Source of the DNA: Amoebophrya sp. A120
Taxonomy: Eukaryota > Sar > Dinophyceae > Syndiniales > Amoebophryaceae
Assembly (NCBI GenBank): GCA_905178155.1
Contig: CAJINV010000013.1
Span: 3,096,158 to 3,160,157 of the forward strand
DNA: 64,000 nt
Direction of reading: 5' to 3'
Part shown: positions 34,882 through 44,826 of the stretch, piece after piece
Layout of the letters: every line of letters starts with the position of its first letter
How positions within the stretch are numbered: the first letter of the stretch is position 1
The notes under the pieces: generated by a model
Databases searched by the model: none
Seen by the model: only the letters and a program-made list of their open reading frames with translations
Told to the model about the DNA's origin: nothing
Position numbers and translations under genes: made by a program

Positions 34882-37800
34882 ATGAAGGACCACACGACAA
34901 CTGTTTCGCCCAGGATGCTCAAGGAGGACTTCAGCGCTACGAAGAACGACGGAGACGTCGGACAGGAGCTGTTGCACGACGACCCAATCATGCAACAAGA
35001 TGAACTTCTACAACAAGAGGAGCAAGAAGACGTGTCGGACATTGGAATCCGCGATTTGCTACATTGGGTTACCCCCAAGGAGAAGCGGGCCTACTACTTC
35101 GGGAGCGTGAATGCGGTGTTTTTCGGGTTTCTGCAACCCGCGATGGTGTACTACCTGGGCGAGGTGTTCGACGTGGCCGCGCAGCGGTATGGCGTTCTCA
35201 AACGTTCTGAACTGTTGCATGAATTTGTAATGCAAGAAGAGGAATAGCTATAGCACAGGACAGGTGAGAGCGAGAACCTTGCGCGTCTTGCATTACAGAT
35301 TTGGTGCGGATTCTAGTGCTATTTAGCCCTCCGACAATTTGCCATGCGAAGCAGCTTGATCGTGTGGTGGCTCATGGTCATTTTGCATGACAAACCATGT
35401 AACAGCTGAGAATGTAACATTTGAGAACGCCATAAGCGGGACCCGAACGACACTAAGGCGTTTGCGGATAAGATTCAGGAGATTTTATGGATTTGGGGGG
35501 TGATCTCGGTGCTGAACTGGGTCACCGCGCAGTTCTACATGTGGAGCTTCGAGTATGCAAGAAACAAACCGTGTAAGTGTAAATTTGTGTTGCAGAGGAA
35601 GCAAGACACCTAGACTTGTCATGCTGAAGATGCGTCAGAGTTTCTTCTCGTTAAGTGTTTTCACGCACTAGCTACGCATGAGAGGTTTTCTCTGTCACGC
35701 AGAGGAAATTTGTGATGCTGCTCCTCCAAGAAAGTTACACTTACACACTTTTTTTCCTGGATATCGAGTGGGCGGTGGCCAACCAGCTGTACACGATTCG
35801 GAAGGAGTACTTCGAGAAGGTTCTCTACCACGATTGCGAGTGGTTCGACGCGAAGGACCCGCTGACCGTCCCCTCCCGGCTGATGGTCGACATCCGGAAG
35901 ATCAAGGAGGCGCTGGGCTCGAAGATGGCCATGGCGATCATGAACGTCGCCCAGTTTTTCGCGGGCGTGTTCTTCGGGTTCATCGTGAACGCGGAGTTAA
36001 CCGCCGTGTGCTGCATTCTGTTACCTCTAATGGTGTACGCGACCTATTTATTCGCCACAGCCTTAACCGGCTACTCGCAGTGGATGGCCAAGTACTACAT
36101 CAAGTCCGGCGCCGTGGCGGACGAGATCTTCGCGAACGTGAAGACCGTCGTGGCGAACAATGCGGAAGCGCGAGAATTACAGCGGTACGAGGACCTGTTA
36201 AAGCCCGCGCGGGTCGGGAAGGCGCGGGTGGCGGTGCGGGTCGGCTTCCAGCTTGGCTGCATGGACGCGTGCTGCTTTCTCGTGTACGCTTTGTGCTTCT
36301 GGTACGGCTCGCGGGTGATCGCGGACGACGGGAAAAATGAGTTTGACAACTCCACGTTAGATGGCTCCGACGTGATGAAGGTGGTGTTCAACCTGGTCAT
36401 CGGCGCCTTTGGTTTGGGGCAGGTCGCGCCGGCGATCCAGGCCTACGCCGAGGCGAAGCCGGCCTTGAAGAACATGAAAAAGCTAAGGGAGGAATGGGAA
36501 TGGAAGATGAGGCACAAGAGAAACGCGACGCCCAGTTGTATTGGTATTGCGGGGAATGGAAGAAAAGGTGCAACCGCATCAAGCAGTTATACCATGACAA
36601 CGGGCGGTGACATCGTCGCAAAAGCTGTCAGCTTCCAGTACCCCACACGGCTGGACGCCCCGAAGGTTTTGAGCAATGTGAATTTCGAGATCAAAGCCGG
36701 ATCGAAGGTGGCCTTCGTCGGCGAGTCCGGGAGTGGGAAATCCACGATTATCCAGCTTTTGGAACGGTTCTACGACATCGGAGAGGTTGTTGATGCCGTG
36801 GTTGATCCTGCTCTTGCCGCTGGCGGTCAACAAGGTACCAGTCTTGCATCCTCCTCTCTGTCCATCGGGGGCATCGAGTTGAAGGATATGAGCATGAAAG
36901 AATTGCGGAAGCAGATTGGCTATGTGCAGCAAGAGCCGGTGCTGTTCGAATGCAGTTTGCGGGAAAACCTGCTGTCCGGTTTGGAAAACGAGGACGAGTT
37001 TGGAAATACCCAGACCACTACGAACGTGACCGAAGCGGACCTGATTTTCGCGTGCAAGCAGGCCCAAATCTGGGACCTGATTCAAACCTTCCCCGACAAA
37101 CTCGACACTTTGCCCGGCCAGGGCGGCAGCCAGCTGTCCGGTGGCCAGAAGCAGCGCATCGCGATTGCCCGGGCGCTGGTGCGGAAGCCGAAGATTCTGC
37201 TGCTGGACGAAGCGACCTCGGCACTGGACTACGCGAGCGAGAAAGAAGTGCAGCGGGTCATTGACCAAATCGGGACTACAAGAACTTCTTCCACAACAAA
37301 TTCCGCCGAAAGCCATAAGATGACGGTCGTCATTGTCGCGCACAGATTGTCCACGGTGCGGAACTGCGACAAGATTTTTTTCCTGAATCGGGGCGAAATT
37401 CTGGAAACCGGCACGCATGAGGAGTTGCTTGCTTTGAAGGGAGGCTACTTCAAACTGGTCGAAACGCAAGCCATGTACGATGCCTTGCAGGAGAGGAGCG
37501 GCTCGAAGATGCTGATGAACAACACGATAACTATCGGTGGTCAACAAGAAAACGAACTCGACGTAGAAGTTCCTAGGGTCGAAGAAACCACTGCAACTAC
37601 GAATTATGTCAACACCGATGGCGCAGGCGCAACGACCAACCCGCTTAGTACGAGCTCCCACGACCAGGCCGCCCTCGAGAACCGTTCGAACTCGAAGGAT
37701 TCGAAGCGATCGACCTCTTCGAAGGACAAAACGACGTCGAAAGATGAAAAAGATGGCGAGCTTGCGGCGATCGTGCCCTCGGTTTTGAAATCGGCGGAGG

Positions 37801-39779
37801 AAAAGGAGGCGGAACGGATCGAAGAAATCGCGAAGAGTTACCAGCTCCCACTGAAAAGGCTGCTACAGCTGAACACCGCGTCCGAGCTGATGTTCTACCC
37901 GCTGGGGTTCATGTTTTCGCTGATTAACGGGTCAATGCAGCCGACCATGATGTGGATCATGATGGACGCGGTGGAGTACTTGTACTACGAGGACAAGGCG
38001 AAGATGCAGGACGGCGTCAACGAGTTTTGTCTCAAAGCCGTCGGGTTGGCCGTGTGTTTGCAGTTGGGCTTCACCTGCAGCAACGCGTGCTACGGGTACG
38101 TGGGCAGCTGGATGACCTACCGGGCCCGGATTCTGATCTTCAAGACCTATTTACAGCAGGACATGTCCTTTTTCGACATGCCGGAGAACTCCTCCGGCCG
38201 GTTGACCGCTTTGTTGGAGAAACAATCTGCGGATCTCGGCTTTCTGTCGGGCGAGGCGTTCGGGTCCCGCTGCGAGATGCTTTCGTCCATCACCCTCGGC
38301 TTGACCTTCGCCTTTTTCGCGAGCTGGAAGCTCGCGCTGGTGGTGCTCGCGGTGCTGCCGCTGTTGATGGCGAGCATGATGCTGATGATGGTGGCTTTTC
38401 TAGGTTCCATGGAAACCGTCACGACGGACTCCCCCGAGGTGGTGGCGTCCGGGAACGTGATCGCCGAAGCGGTGCTGAACATCAAAACGGTGAAGGCCTT
38501 GACCGCCGAGGGGACCTTTTTGTCGAAGTTTGACAAGATGGTGTTCGCGATCTCCGAGAAGGAGCGGAAGAAGGCCTTTTGGACGGGTTTGGCGTTCGGG
38601 TTCTCCAACGGCATCATGGGGCTGGTGTTTATCCTCAGCTTCTGGTACGGGGCCGAGCTCGTGAAGGACGAGGGATTGAGTCCAACCGACATGTTCAAAG
38701 CGGTGATGTGCATCTTCTTCGCCGGCATGGCCGCCGGGCAGGCCGCCGCCACCGTGCCCAACACGGCGCGCGCGCTCGCCGCGGCCCACGACATCTTCGC
38801 GCTGGTGGACCGGGTGCCCCTCATTGACAACACGGAGGAGGGCAACAGTCGGAAGTACGAGTTGGTTCCGACAAGCAGCGAATCTTCCAAGCCGTTTGAC
38901 GCTGTGCGGTTCGAAAAGAATGTTCAGTTTGCGTACCCGCAAAGGCCGGAGCTGACGATCCTGGATTTAGCGCAGAACAGCACGGAGATGGTGTTCGCGT
39001 ACGGAAAGTCGATCGCCTTGGCGGGGCCGAGCGGGAGCGGGAAGTCGACCGTGATGGCTTTGCTCCAGCGGTTTTACGACCCGGTCGCGGGCGAGGTGAA
39101 TGTGGTGGAAAATAGGGAGAAAAAGTCGATCGATTTGAAGGACTTGAACCTGAAGTCCTGGCGCGAGAAAATCGGCTATGTGGGCCAGGAGCCGGTGCTG
39201 TTTAACATGAGCGCGCGGGAAAACATTTTGTATGGGATTGAGAAAGAGAAGCGAAAAGCGGTGGACCTGGAACTGCTGGCGAAGCAGTGCCATCTAGACT
39301 TCCTTGCGGGGGCTGGTACTAGCGGTACAACGAAAGCAAGTGGGACGATTGTCACGACGAGGGGAATTAGTACGTCATCACCTGCGACTCCCTCGTCCCG
39401 GCTGTCCTGGGACGAGAAGCTGGGGCCGAAGGGGTCGAAGATCTCCGGCGGACAGAAGCAACGTATCGCGATCGCTCGCGCGCTCGCCCGAAACCCGTCG
39501 GTGCTGCTGTTGGACGAAGCAACGTCGGCACTGGACGCGGTGAGCGAGAAAGAGGTGCAGGCAGCCTTGGAGGAGATCCAGAATGGCGCAGCAGGGGGGG
39601 CGAACACGAAGTTTCTGACGGTCACCATTGCGCACCGGTTGAGCACCATTGCGAACTCGGACAATATTCTGGTAATGTGCGACGGCGCGGTGTTGGAACA
39701 GGGTAGCCATGCGGAGCTATCAGCGAAGCAAGACGGCCTGTACTACAAACTCGTGCAGACCAGCTCGGCTGCGATGTAG
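34882..39779 (+). CDS. Full-size ABCB (P-glycoprotein-like) ABC transporter
   Basis: Three exons (34882-35187, 35440-35554, 35770-39779, with boundaries set at the duplications) give 1476 residues in TMD-NBD-TMD-NBD order. NBD1: Walker A GESGSGKST, Q loop YVQQEPVLFE, signature LSGGQKQR, Walker B ILLLDEATSALD, H loop VIVAHRLST. NBD2: GPSGSGKST, YVGQEPVLFN, ISGGQKQR, VLLLDEATSALD, VTIAHRLST. Both sites look catalytically complete. Substrates are probably hydrophobic compounds or lipids exported at a membrane. A charged Ser/Lys/Asp linker of about 150 residues joins the halves. The junction FEWAVANQLYTIRKEYFEKV forms only if intron 2 is cut at the duplicated TCGAGT, and this matches the conserved stretch after TM2 in ABCB proteins. 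Confidence 0.94.
35188..35434 (+). mobile_element. Introner-like element, perfect 15-base TIR and 5-base duplication (ABCB intron 1)
   Basis: AGCGG at 35183-35187 and 35435-35439 flank the element directly. Its first 15 bases, TATGGCGTTCTCAAA, are the exact inverse of its last 15 (35420-35434), and similarity extends inward (CGTT and ATGTTACA). Removing 247 bases plus one AGCGG keeps the frame (VAAQRDPNDTK). A GT-AG pair also exists in frame (GGC-gttctc to cataag-CGG), which would leave two extra codons. It contains GCATGACAAAC. Confidence 0.8.
35555..35763 (+). mobile_element. Introner-like element with TCGAGT duplication (ABCB intron 2)
   Basis: TCGAGT occurs at 35549-35554 and 35764-35769. 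Near the ends are GTGTAAGTGTAA (about 35572) and its inverse TTACACTTACAC (about 35734). Excision at the duplicate gives TA-AG, GT-GA or similar boundaries, not GT-AG, and restores conserved ABCB sequence. An in-frame GT-AG alternative would insert about 16 residues absent from the family. It contains CTTGTCATGCTG. Confidence 0.7.
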
Positions 39780-40868
39780 CAGCAGCCGTGTCGTGAGGTC
39801 AATTGAAGTTCTGCAAAGAGTAGAATTTTTGAATGCGAAGCACAACAGAGCAATCTGTTTATAGTTGTAGTTCTTTTTTAGAGGCTGGTGTTAGTAGTTG
39901 TGATTCGGCACTGCTAGTTTGCATTATTGTTCCAACCGGCGTGGTCGTAGTTGCCCTTCCACCCCACATTTTCTTCCTGGGCCGTTATCAAGTACTGTCA
40001 CTTCTATACTCAGCTCCTACCCACCCTCGTTGTCGTTTCATCATATTCTTTACGAAGTACTTGTATGATATCGCCCTGAAATATCTGGTGCGAGCGCGTC
40101 TGAGTCACTACCCGAGTTTCGTCGTGGGATTTCTCAGGTGAAGAATGAATTGAATGAACGAAAATAAAAGAGGACGAGGCTCTGGCTCGTCTTCGTATTG
40201 TTTCAGGAACACGAGCTAAGTTACATCATCCCAACGACAAACAGAGTCAGTTGTACACGAAGACGAATACCAGAAAAGTGCGCCGTTCTTTCCCAGCGAT
40301 TACGCTGAGGTACTTAGGTAAATACTTAAAATTCCCAGTAAGTAGCGCCTGTCTATGAGCAGCAGTTTCTACTTCACCTAGTCCAAGAACAGGGACGAGA
40401 ATAGGAGTATCAGATCGCGCTCTGTTCCTCTAAGTGAGTGCGGTCGCACATCGTTCCGAAAAATATTCATATTGGCAAAGAAGTAGCACCTCATACTCCT
40501 GCAGGTGTCTTCTCAGAGAGTCCAGTCATGATCCGCTGGATCTCCCATGAAGGTGATCGCTCGAGCTCTTTTTTCGTGAAATTTTGCTTCAAAAATTGCG
40601 ATCTTTTGATCCTCCACTTGTAAAATGTGGAAAAACGAATTTTTGAGAAGTCCAACGTGACGCCGGCACCAGAAGGTTAGTCACTATCAGAAATCGCAAA
40701 GAACCTTCTCGCTCAGCAGGACAGTGGGGCGGTTTCTGAAAACGTTTTCAGTTTTCAGTTGTGGATTCATTTATAAAGATGCTTTTCTTGTTTTCGCCAA
40801 AGTAAAATTAAAATTGAGTACTTGAGTTGTATCTTGCATCTGATCCTGATGTAAAAAAAAAATGCACA
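39780..40868. other. Intergenic, no gene supported
   Basis: About 1.1 kb. A 102-codon frame at 39833-40141 follows the ABC transporter stop directly; it is hydrophobic but shows no motif and is more likely 3' untranslated sequence. AT-rich before the next gene. Confidence 0.4.
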
Positions 40869-43800
40869 ATGATGTTGTGGGACAATGATAAGTCAAGGTC
40901 TTCACGACCAGTTGAAATTAAAGCACGTAAATTGAACGGACGAAGAGTTGTGTGTCTCCGTTCAACAGTTAAGACGAGATTGCATTACCTTCTATGTGTA
41001 TTTTTAGCTTTAAATGGTGTTATCGTTTCTATCATTGGCGATGTTTCTTTTGCTCAACATGCTCTCGCGACGTCCAGAGTTGTTGAGTCTGGGATATGGG
41101 TAATCGATTTGGTAGCGGAACAGCGCGAGCAGCGAAGGGCAGCAGCAGCAGCACAGCCTTCGCCATGCCGAAAAAGGACTTCTTTTTCCGCTCCCCGCCT
41201 CGACGACGGAGTCGACGAGGTGCTCGCGGCGGTGAGCCAGGCAGCCAACCGGCTTCTAGATGGAGGAGGAGGAGGTGGTGATGCTGATTCAATGGGTGCT
41301 CCTGCTTCATTCTTTCCTGCTGGTGAGCAAATAGCTGAGGTTCGATCTCCTGAGCACAGTTCTGATTTACGACCGCCCCGCCGCACAAGACCTCCACGAG
41401 GGCCTTGGCGTGCCTTCACCTCTGCTTCTCGGCTGAATGCAATCAAACGGACAGAGGTCGTGGTCGATAGAAAAGGAATTTCTAATTCGCTCCCTTCTGG
41501 GGCTGCTCCACCTCGAGCAAATTCTGCTGGCGAGACAGCTACAACAGGCCAAGCGGTCCAGCCCGGAGAGGACGACGAGAGGCCTTTGAGCGCCATGCAT
41601 GTGGATGCGCTTTCTCCGGCTGTGATGCTGGTACAGTACCACGGACTGCTAGTGGACAACTTCCTGCAGCTTGGCGCCTACCACCAGGACCCGGTGCAGG
41701 TCACGCAGTATCCGTTACGCAAAGATGGGGAGACGGTGGTCGAGTTTTCCCAAGAATTTCTCCTTGCTTCAGCCGCAAGAGGAAGAATCATTTCCAGTCG
41801 AAGATCGGAGGAGGACGACCTGGAGCAGGCACACAGGGGCGGAGAAGGAGGACACAAGAAATGCATGGAACAAGAATCGAACCTAAATCGAATTTCCGAC
41901 GCCGCTTTCCCCGTCGCGTACTTACTAGAGAAGCTCGTCAGGAAGAAACATGCCGCGAAAGATGATGTAAAAATGCACAGGAGCGACGACGAGGACGAGC
42001 TTTTCAGCTTGCTGAATGAAGAGCTTTTTACCGGGCTGAACGGTCTTGGAAGGAATCAGGATCATAGCAAGCTTTTGACGAAGCAACTCAACGTCTGGGG
42101 TAGTGGGGCGTCAACTGCTGCTCCAAAGAGCGATGACGCTAGTTGTACTGAAGATTATGCGGAAAGAACTGGTCATCTTTCTAGACACCAGCGCACCGCT
42201 GCAACACCAGTAGTACCACCTCGTCATTCCAGCCGCAGCCTCATCGTTGTTAGCGAGATAGCCACTGAGTTGATCCGCCAAAAAAGTATGGAAACGGCAC
42301 GAACACAGCACACGACGGACGTCCGCGCACTGCAAGAGGCGCGCCGGTGGTCCGCGAAGACTTTGGCTGCGGGGTTCGGATCGATGTTTGTAGAAAATTA
42401 TCATCGTAAAGTCGCTTCAGTGACGGAAAAAGTCAGGCTCGACGGCAGCTCGTTTGACAAAGATGTTGAAAAGATGGAAAGTACTGTCGTGGAGGCACGA
42501 GGAGCCGACCAGACAGGAGTAGAGGCACCAGGTGATGGTATACGACGCTCAACATCTGCTGGCGCTGCTCCGATAAGGAGCAAAGCTCTCATGTCCTTTC
42601 TGAGTCGGGCGTATGCAAAGAAGTTTTTCTATGAGCTTCTGAAAAATCGCGGGCCCAGTAGCCGACAGAACTATGCGGAAGAGAGCCTACGGGACGCAGA
42701 GGAGCAGCAGCAGGGAACAAATGTGCCCGAAAATCCTGATCTTGAGCATCACGGGTTTGCTTTCGGCCCGACGCTGAAAGTTCATGATATTTCTTCAGCA
42801 ATACAGGGACGAGCGGAAAGCGAAGAGCTGTCAAACCCGTACCTAGGTTTTGTGGACTGGTTGATCCGACAAGCAGAAGATGGCCAGCAAATTGACCGGG
42901 CCGAGGAGCACCAAAGTGCGGAAGTTGACGAGGCTGTTGTTTCGACTACAACTTCTGGGCCTTTCGCTTTCGGCATAGATTCAACATTCGCAGAAAAAAA
43001 TAAGCCTGCTTCTCTCGTCGGCCGCGAGACGAAAAGTTTATTCTTGCGTCTACGCCCAAGGTGGCACGCGGTGGACGAGGAGCGGCAGCTTTTTGTGCTA
43101 AAAGTTCCCGTGAGAAACAGGGCTGATGTTGGAAGATTAGTGAAAGCATACCTACCCGAAAACCCCGCGTTCTTCATCTTCGACAAAGCATTCATGTTCG
43201 CAAATGCGGCTATTCGGACCGAACAGCACGAAAGGACAGCTAAGCTGCTGGAACAGTTTGCAACCGAGCTGCTCTTGGCTACGCCGCAAAAGGACCATAC
43301 GACAGGTGGACTCGCTGCAACAGTCACAGACGTTGGGGAGGGGGAAGACGCGACAAGAAGCTCGGAGATGAAGCACGTCGCATACAAGTTCATTGGGAAG
43401 GACAACGGGAAAGTGTTAGCCTTTTCACCGGTGTTATTCCACAAGGCGGGAAAGGTCACGCACTATGAAGAGCAGCAGGAGAAGCCCGCGAAAGCTGGTG
43501 CAGGAGAGTCTGTTTCCCGAGCAGAAAGTCCTTTGAAGTCGCGTCCTCGCCCGGCTGCAACCGAAACGGAAACATCAACATCTTCTTTTGGCGAAACGTC
43601 TACCGGTAATTTTCCTAGCCCTTTTGACTTTGGAATAAAACCAAACCCCCCAGGACAGCGCAGCTCTGTAGTATTGCCTGTGGACGAGAAGCAAGTTTCA
43701 CCCCCTTGTTCAGAAGTCGTTTCCTCGAAAACGGCAGTGAGTTTCGAGCGGAGACTGGTTTTACTGAATATGCAGAGACTTGAGGAACTGGAGCGGGAGG

Positions 43801-44039
43801 AAGCCGTACCAGATTTGTATGAGGGGCAAGAGAAACCGGAGCCACCATGCACGGCCGCACCCGCGGTCGCGGATTTTGCATCGGTCACGGAACTCGTACC
43901 TGCAAAGCGGAGTAGAAGTAGCAGCCGCAGATCAGCGCCAGTGGCTAAAAGGAAGCGGTCTTCATTTTCTCCGGCGAAAATAAGGAAGCGGTCCGCGAAA
44001 CCGAAGCGTTCTACAAATCGGGCGGGGCTACGGCGCTGA
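40869..44039 (+). CDS. Large unrecognised protein with N-terminal hydrophobic segment
   Basis: Single open frame of 1056 residues from the ATG at 40869. A basic N-terminus (KSRSSRPVEIKARKLNGRR) precedes one hydrophobic segment (LHYLLCVFLALNGVIVSIIG, about residues 39-58), suggesting a signal anchor or cleaved signal. The remainder is charged and largely disordered-looking, with more ordered patches such as MLVQYHGLLVDNFLQLGAYH and LFVLKVPVRNRADVGRLVKA. The C-terminus is basic and Ser-rich (RSRSSSRRSAPVAKRKR). I recognise no domain. It may be secreted or membrane-anchored and lineage-specific. Confidence 0.6.
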   Translation: MMLWDNDKSRSSRPVEIKARKLNGRRVVCLRSTVKTRLHYLLCVFLALNGVIVSIIGDVSFAQHALATSRVVESGIWVIDLVAEQREQRRAAAAAQPSPCRKRTSFSAPRLDDGVDEVLAAVSQAANRLLDGGGGGGDADSMGAPASFFPAGEQIAEVRSPEHSSDLRPPRRTRPPRGPWRAFTSASRLNAIKRTEVVVDRKGISNSLPSGAAPPRANSAGETATTGQAVQPGEDDERPLSAMHVDALSPAVMLVQYHGLLVDNFLQLGAYHQDPVQVTQYPLRKDGETVVEFSQEFLLASAARGRIISSRRSEEDDLEQAHRGGEGGHKKCMEQESNLNRISDAAFPVAYLLEKLVRKKHAAKDDVKMHRSDDEDELFSLLNEELFTGLNGLGRNQDHSKLLTKQLNVWGSGASTAAPKSDDASCTEDYAERTGHLSRHQRTAATPVVPPRHSSRSLIVVSEIATELIRQKSMETARTQHTTDVRALQEARRWSAKTLAAGFGSMFVENYHRKVASVTEKVRLDGSSFDKDVEKMESTVVEARGADQTGVEAPGDGIRRSTSAGAAPIRSKALMSFLSRAYAKKFFYELLKNRGPSSRQNYAEESLRDAEEQQQGTNVPENPDLEHHGFAFGPTLKVHDISSAIQGRAESEELSNPYLGFVDWLIRQAEDGQQIDRAEEHQSAEVDEAVVSTTTSGPFAFGIDSTFAEKNKPASLVGRETKSLFLRLRPRWHAVDEERQLFVLKVPVRNRADVGRLVKAYLPENPAFFIFDKAFMFANAAIRTEQHERTAKLLEQFATELLLATPQKDHTTGGLAATVTDVGEGEDATRSSEMKHVAYKFIGKDNGKVLAFSPVLFHKAGKVTHYEEQQEKPAKAGAGESVSRAESPLKSRPRPAATETETSTSSFGETSTGNFPSPFDFGIKPNPPGQRSSVVLPVDEKQVSPPCSEVVSSKTAVSFERRLVLLNMQRLEELEREEAVPDLYEGQEKPEPPCTAAPAVADFASVTELVPAKRSRSSSRRSAPVAKRKRSSFSPAKIRKRSAKPKRSTNRAGLRR

Positions 44040-44826
44040 AAGCTTGTTGCATTATCGATGTGCGATGAATATACAACAAGTTGTGGAGCTGATACTGATT
44101 GGAAAAATACTTGCGGCAAGGATTTACGAATTTTGCGAGGGGTATTGATCATATCAAGTTTGTAGCATTATTCAAGCGCATGCGCACTCCGATATAATCG
44201 CAAAAAAAAGCAGCTTCCACACACGTAGTCAGGTGACCTTATGATGATTCACAGTCAGGTGACCTTATGTATGATTCAGACAATGCCGCACACAAATGTT
44301 TTTTTTCTCGTGTTTTTCCCCTGGAAAGCGCGCATGGCAGACTTCCTGAATCGTGTGTTCGTTGAAATGGACAAATCCGCCCTGGGTGTGGGTATTTAGT
44401 ACTTATGAGGCTGATGTACTTCTTACGTTTGTTCCCGACGCAGAAGTATTGTGAGAGAGGTGGGAGTTGCAGTTGCACAGTCTCTGATATGTTGATAGAT
44501 ACGTCTGTATACTTCTCTTCTTGGGTGGTTCGCCTTCTTCCTGCAGGTCGCATAAAGTTGATTTACGCGTATTAATTTTTCAACAAAGTAAGAACATTTC
44601 GTCCTTGAGAAAGTGAAAAGTACAGGAACGGTTATGGCAACAGTCTACAAGTCGCAAACTTTCATCATCTTCTTGCGCACCAAGATAAATGGGCCGAAAA
44701 ACGCCGGCTGATTTGTTTTTATTTGCTTGTCTGACTTCCCATCTCTTTGTATTTTCGTTCATCTACTTCTACACCAAAAAGAAAAATTTCTTTACAGTAA
44801 GCACCCAGTTACTCTAGACGAAGATT
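44040..44826. other. Intergenic, short direct repeat
   Basis: About 790 bases. GTCAGGTGACCTTATG occurs at about 44228 and again at 44252, a 24-base period. Otherwise nothing supported. Confidence 0.4.

Noticed and set aside
35188-35434. Claim that ABCB intron 1 is certainly non-GT-AG
   Set aside because: An in-frame GT-AG pair exists six bases inside the element, so the sequence alone cannot decide for this intron.
36579-37661. Long - strand frame opposite NBD1 of the ABC transporter
   Set aside because: The + strand carries all ABC motifs here; the reverse frame is a shadow.
39833-40141. 102-codon hydrophobic frame after the ABC transporter
   Set aside because: No motif, no intron evidence, and it directly follows a stop codon with no room for a separate promoter. 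Most likely untranslated sequence.
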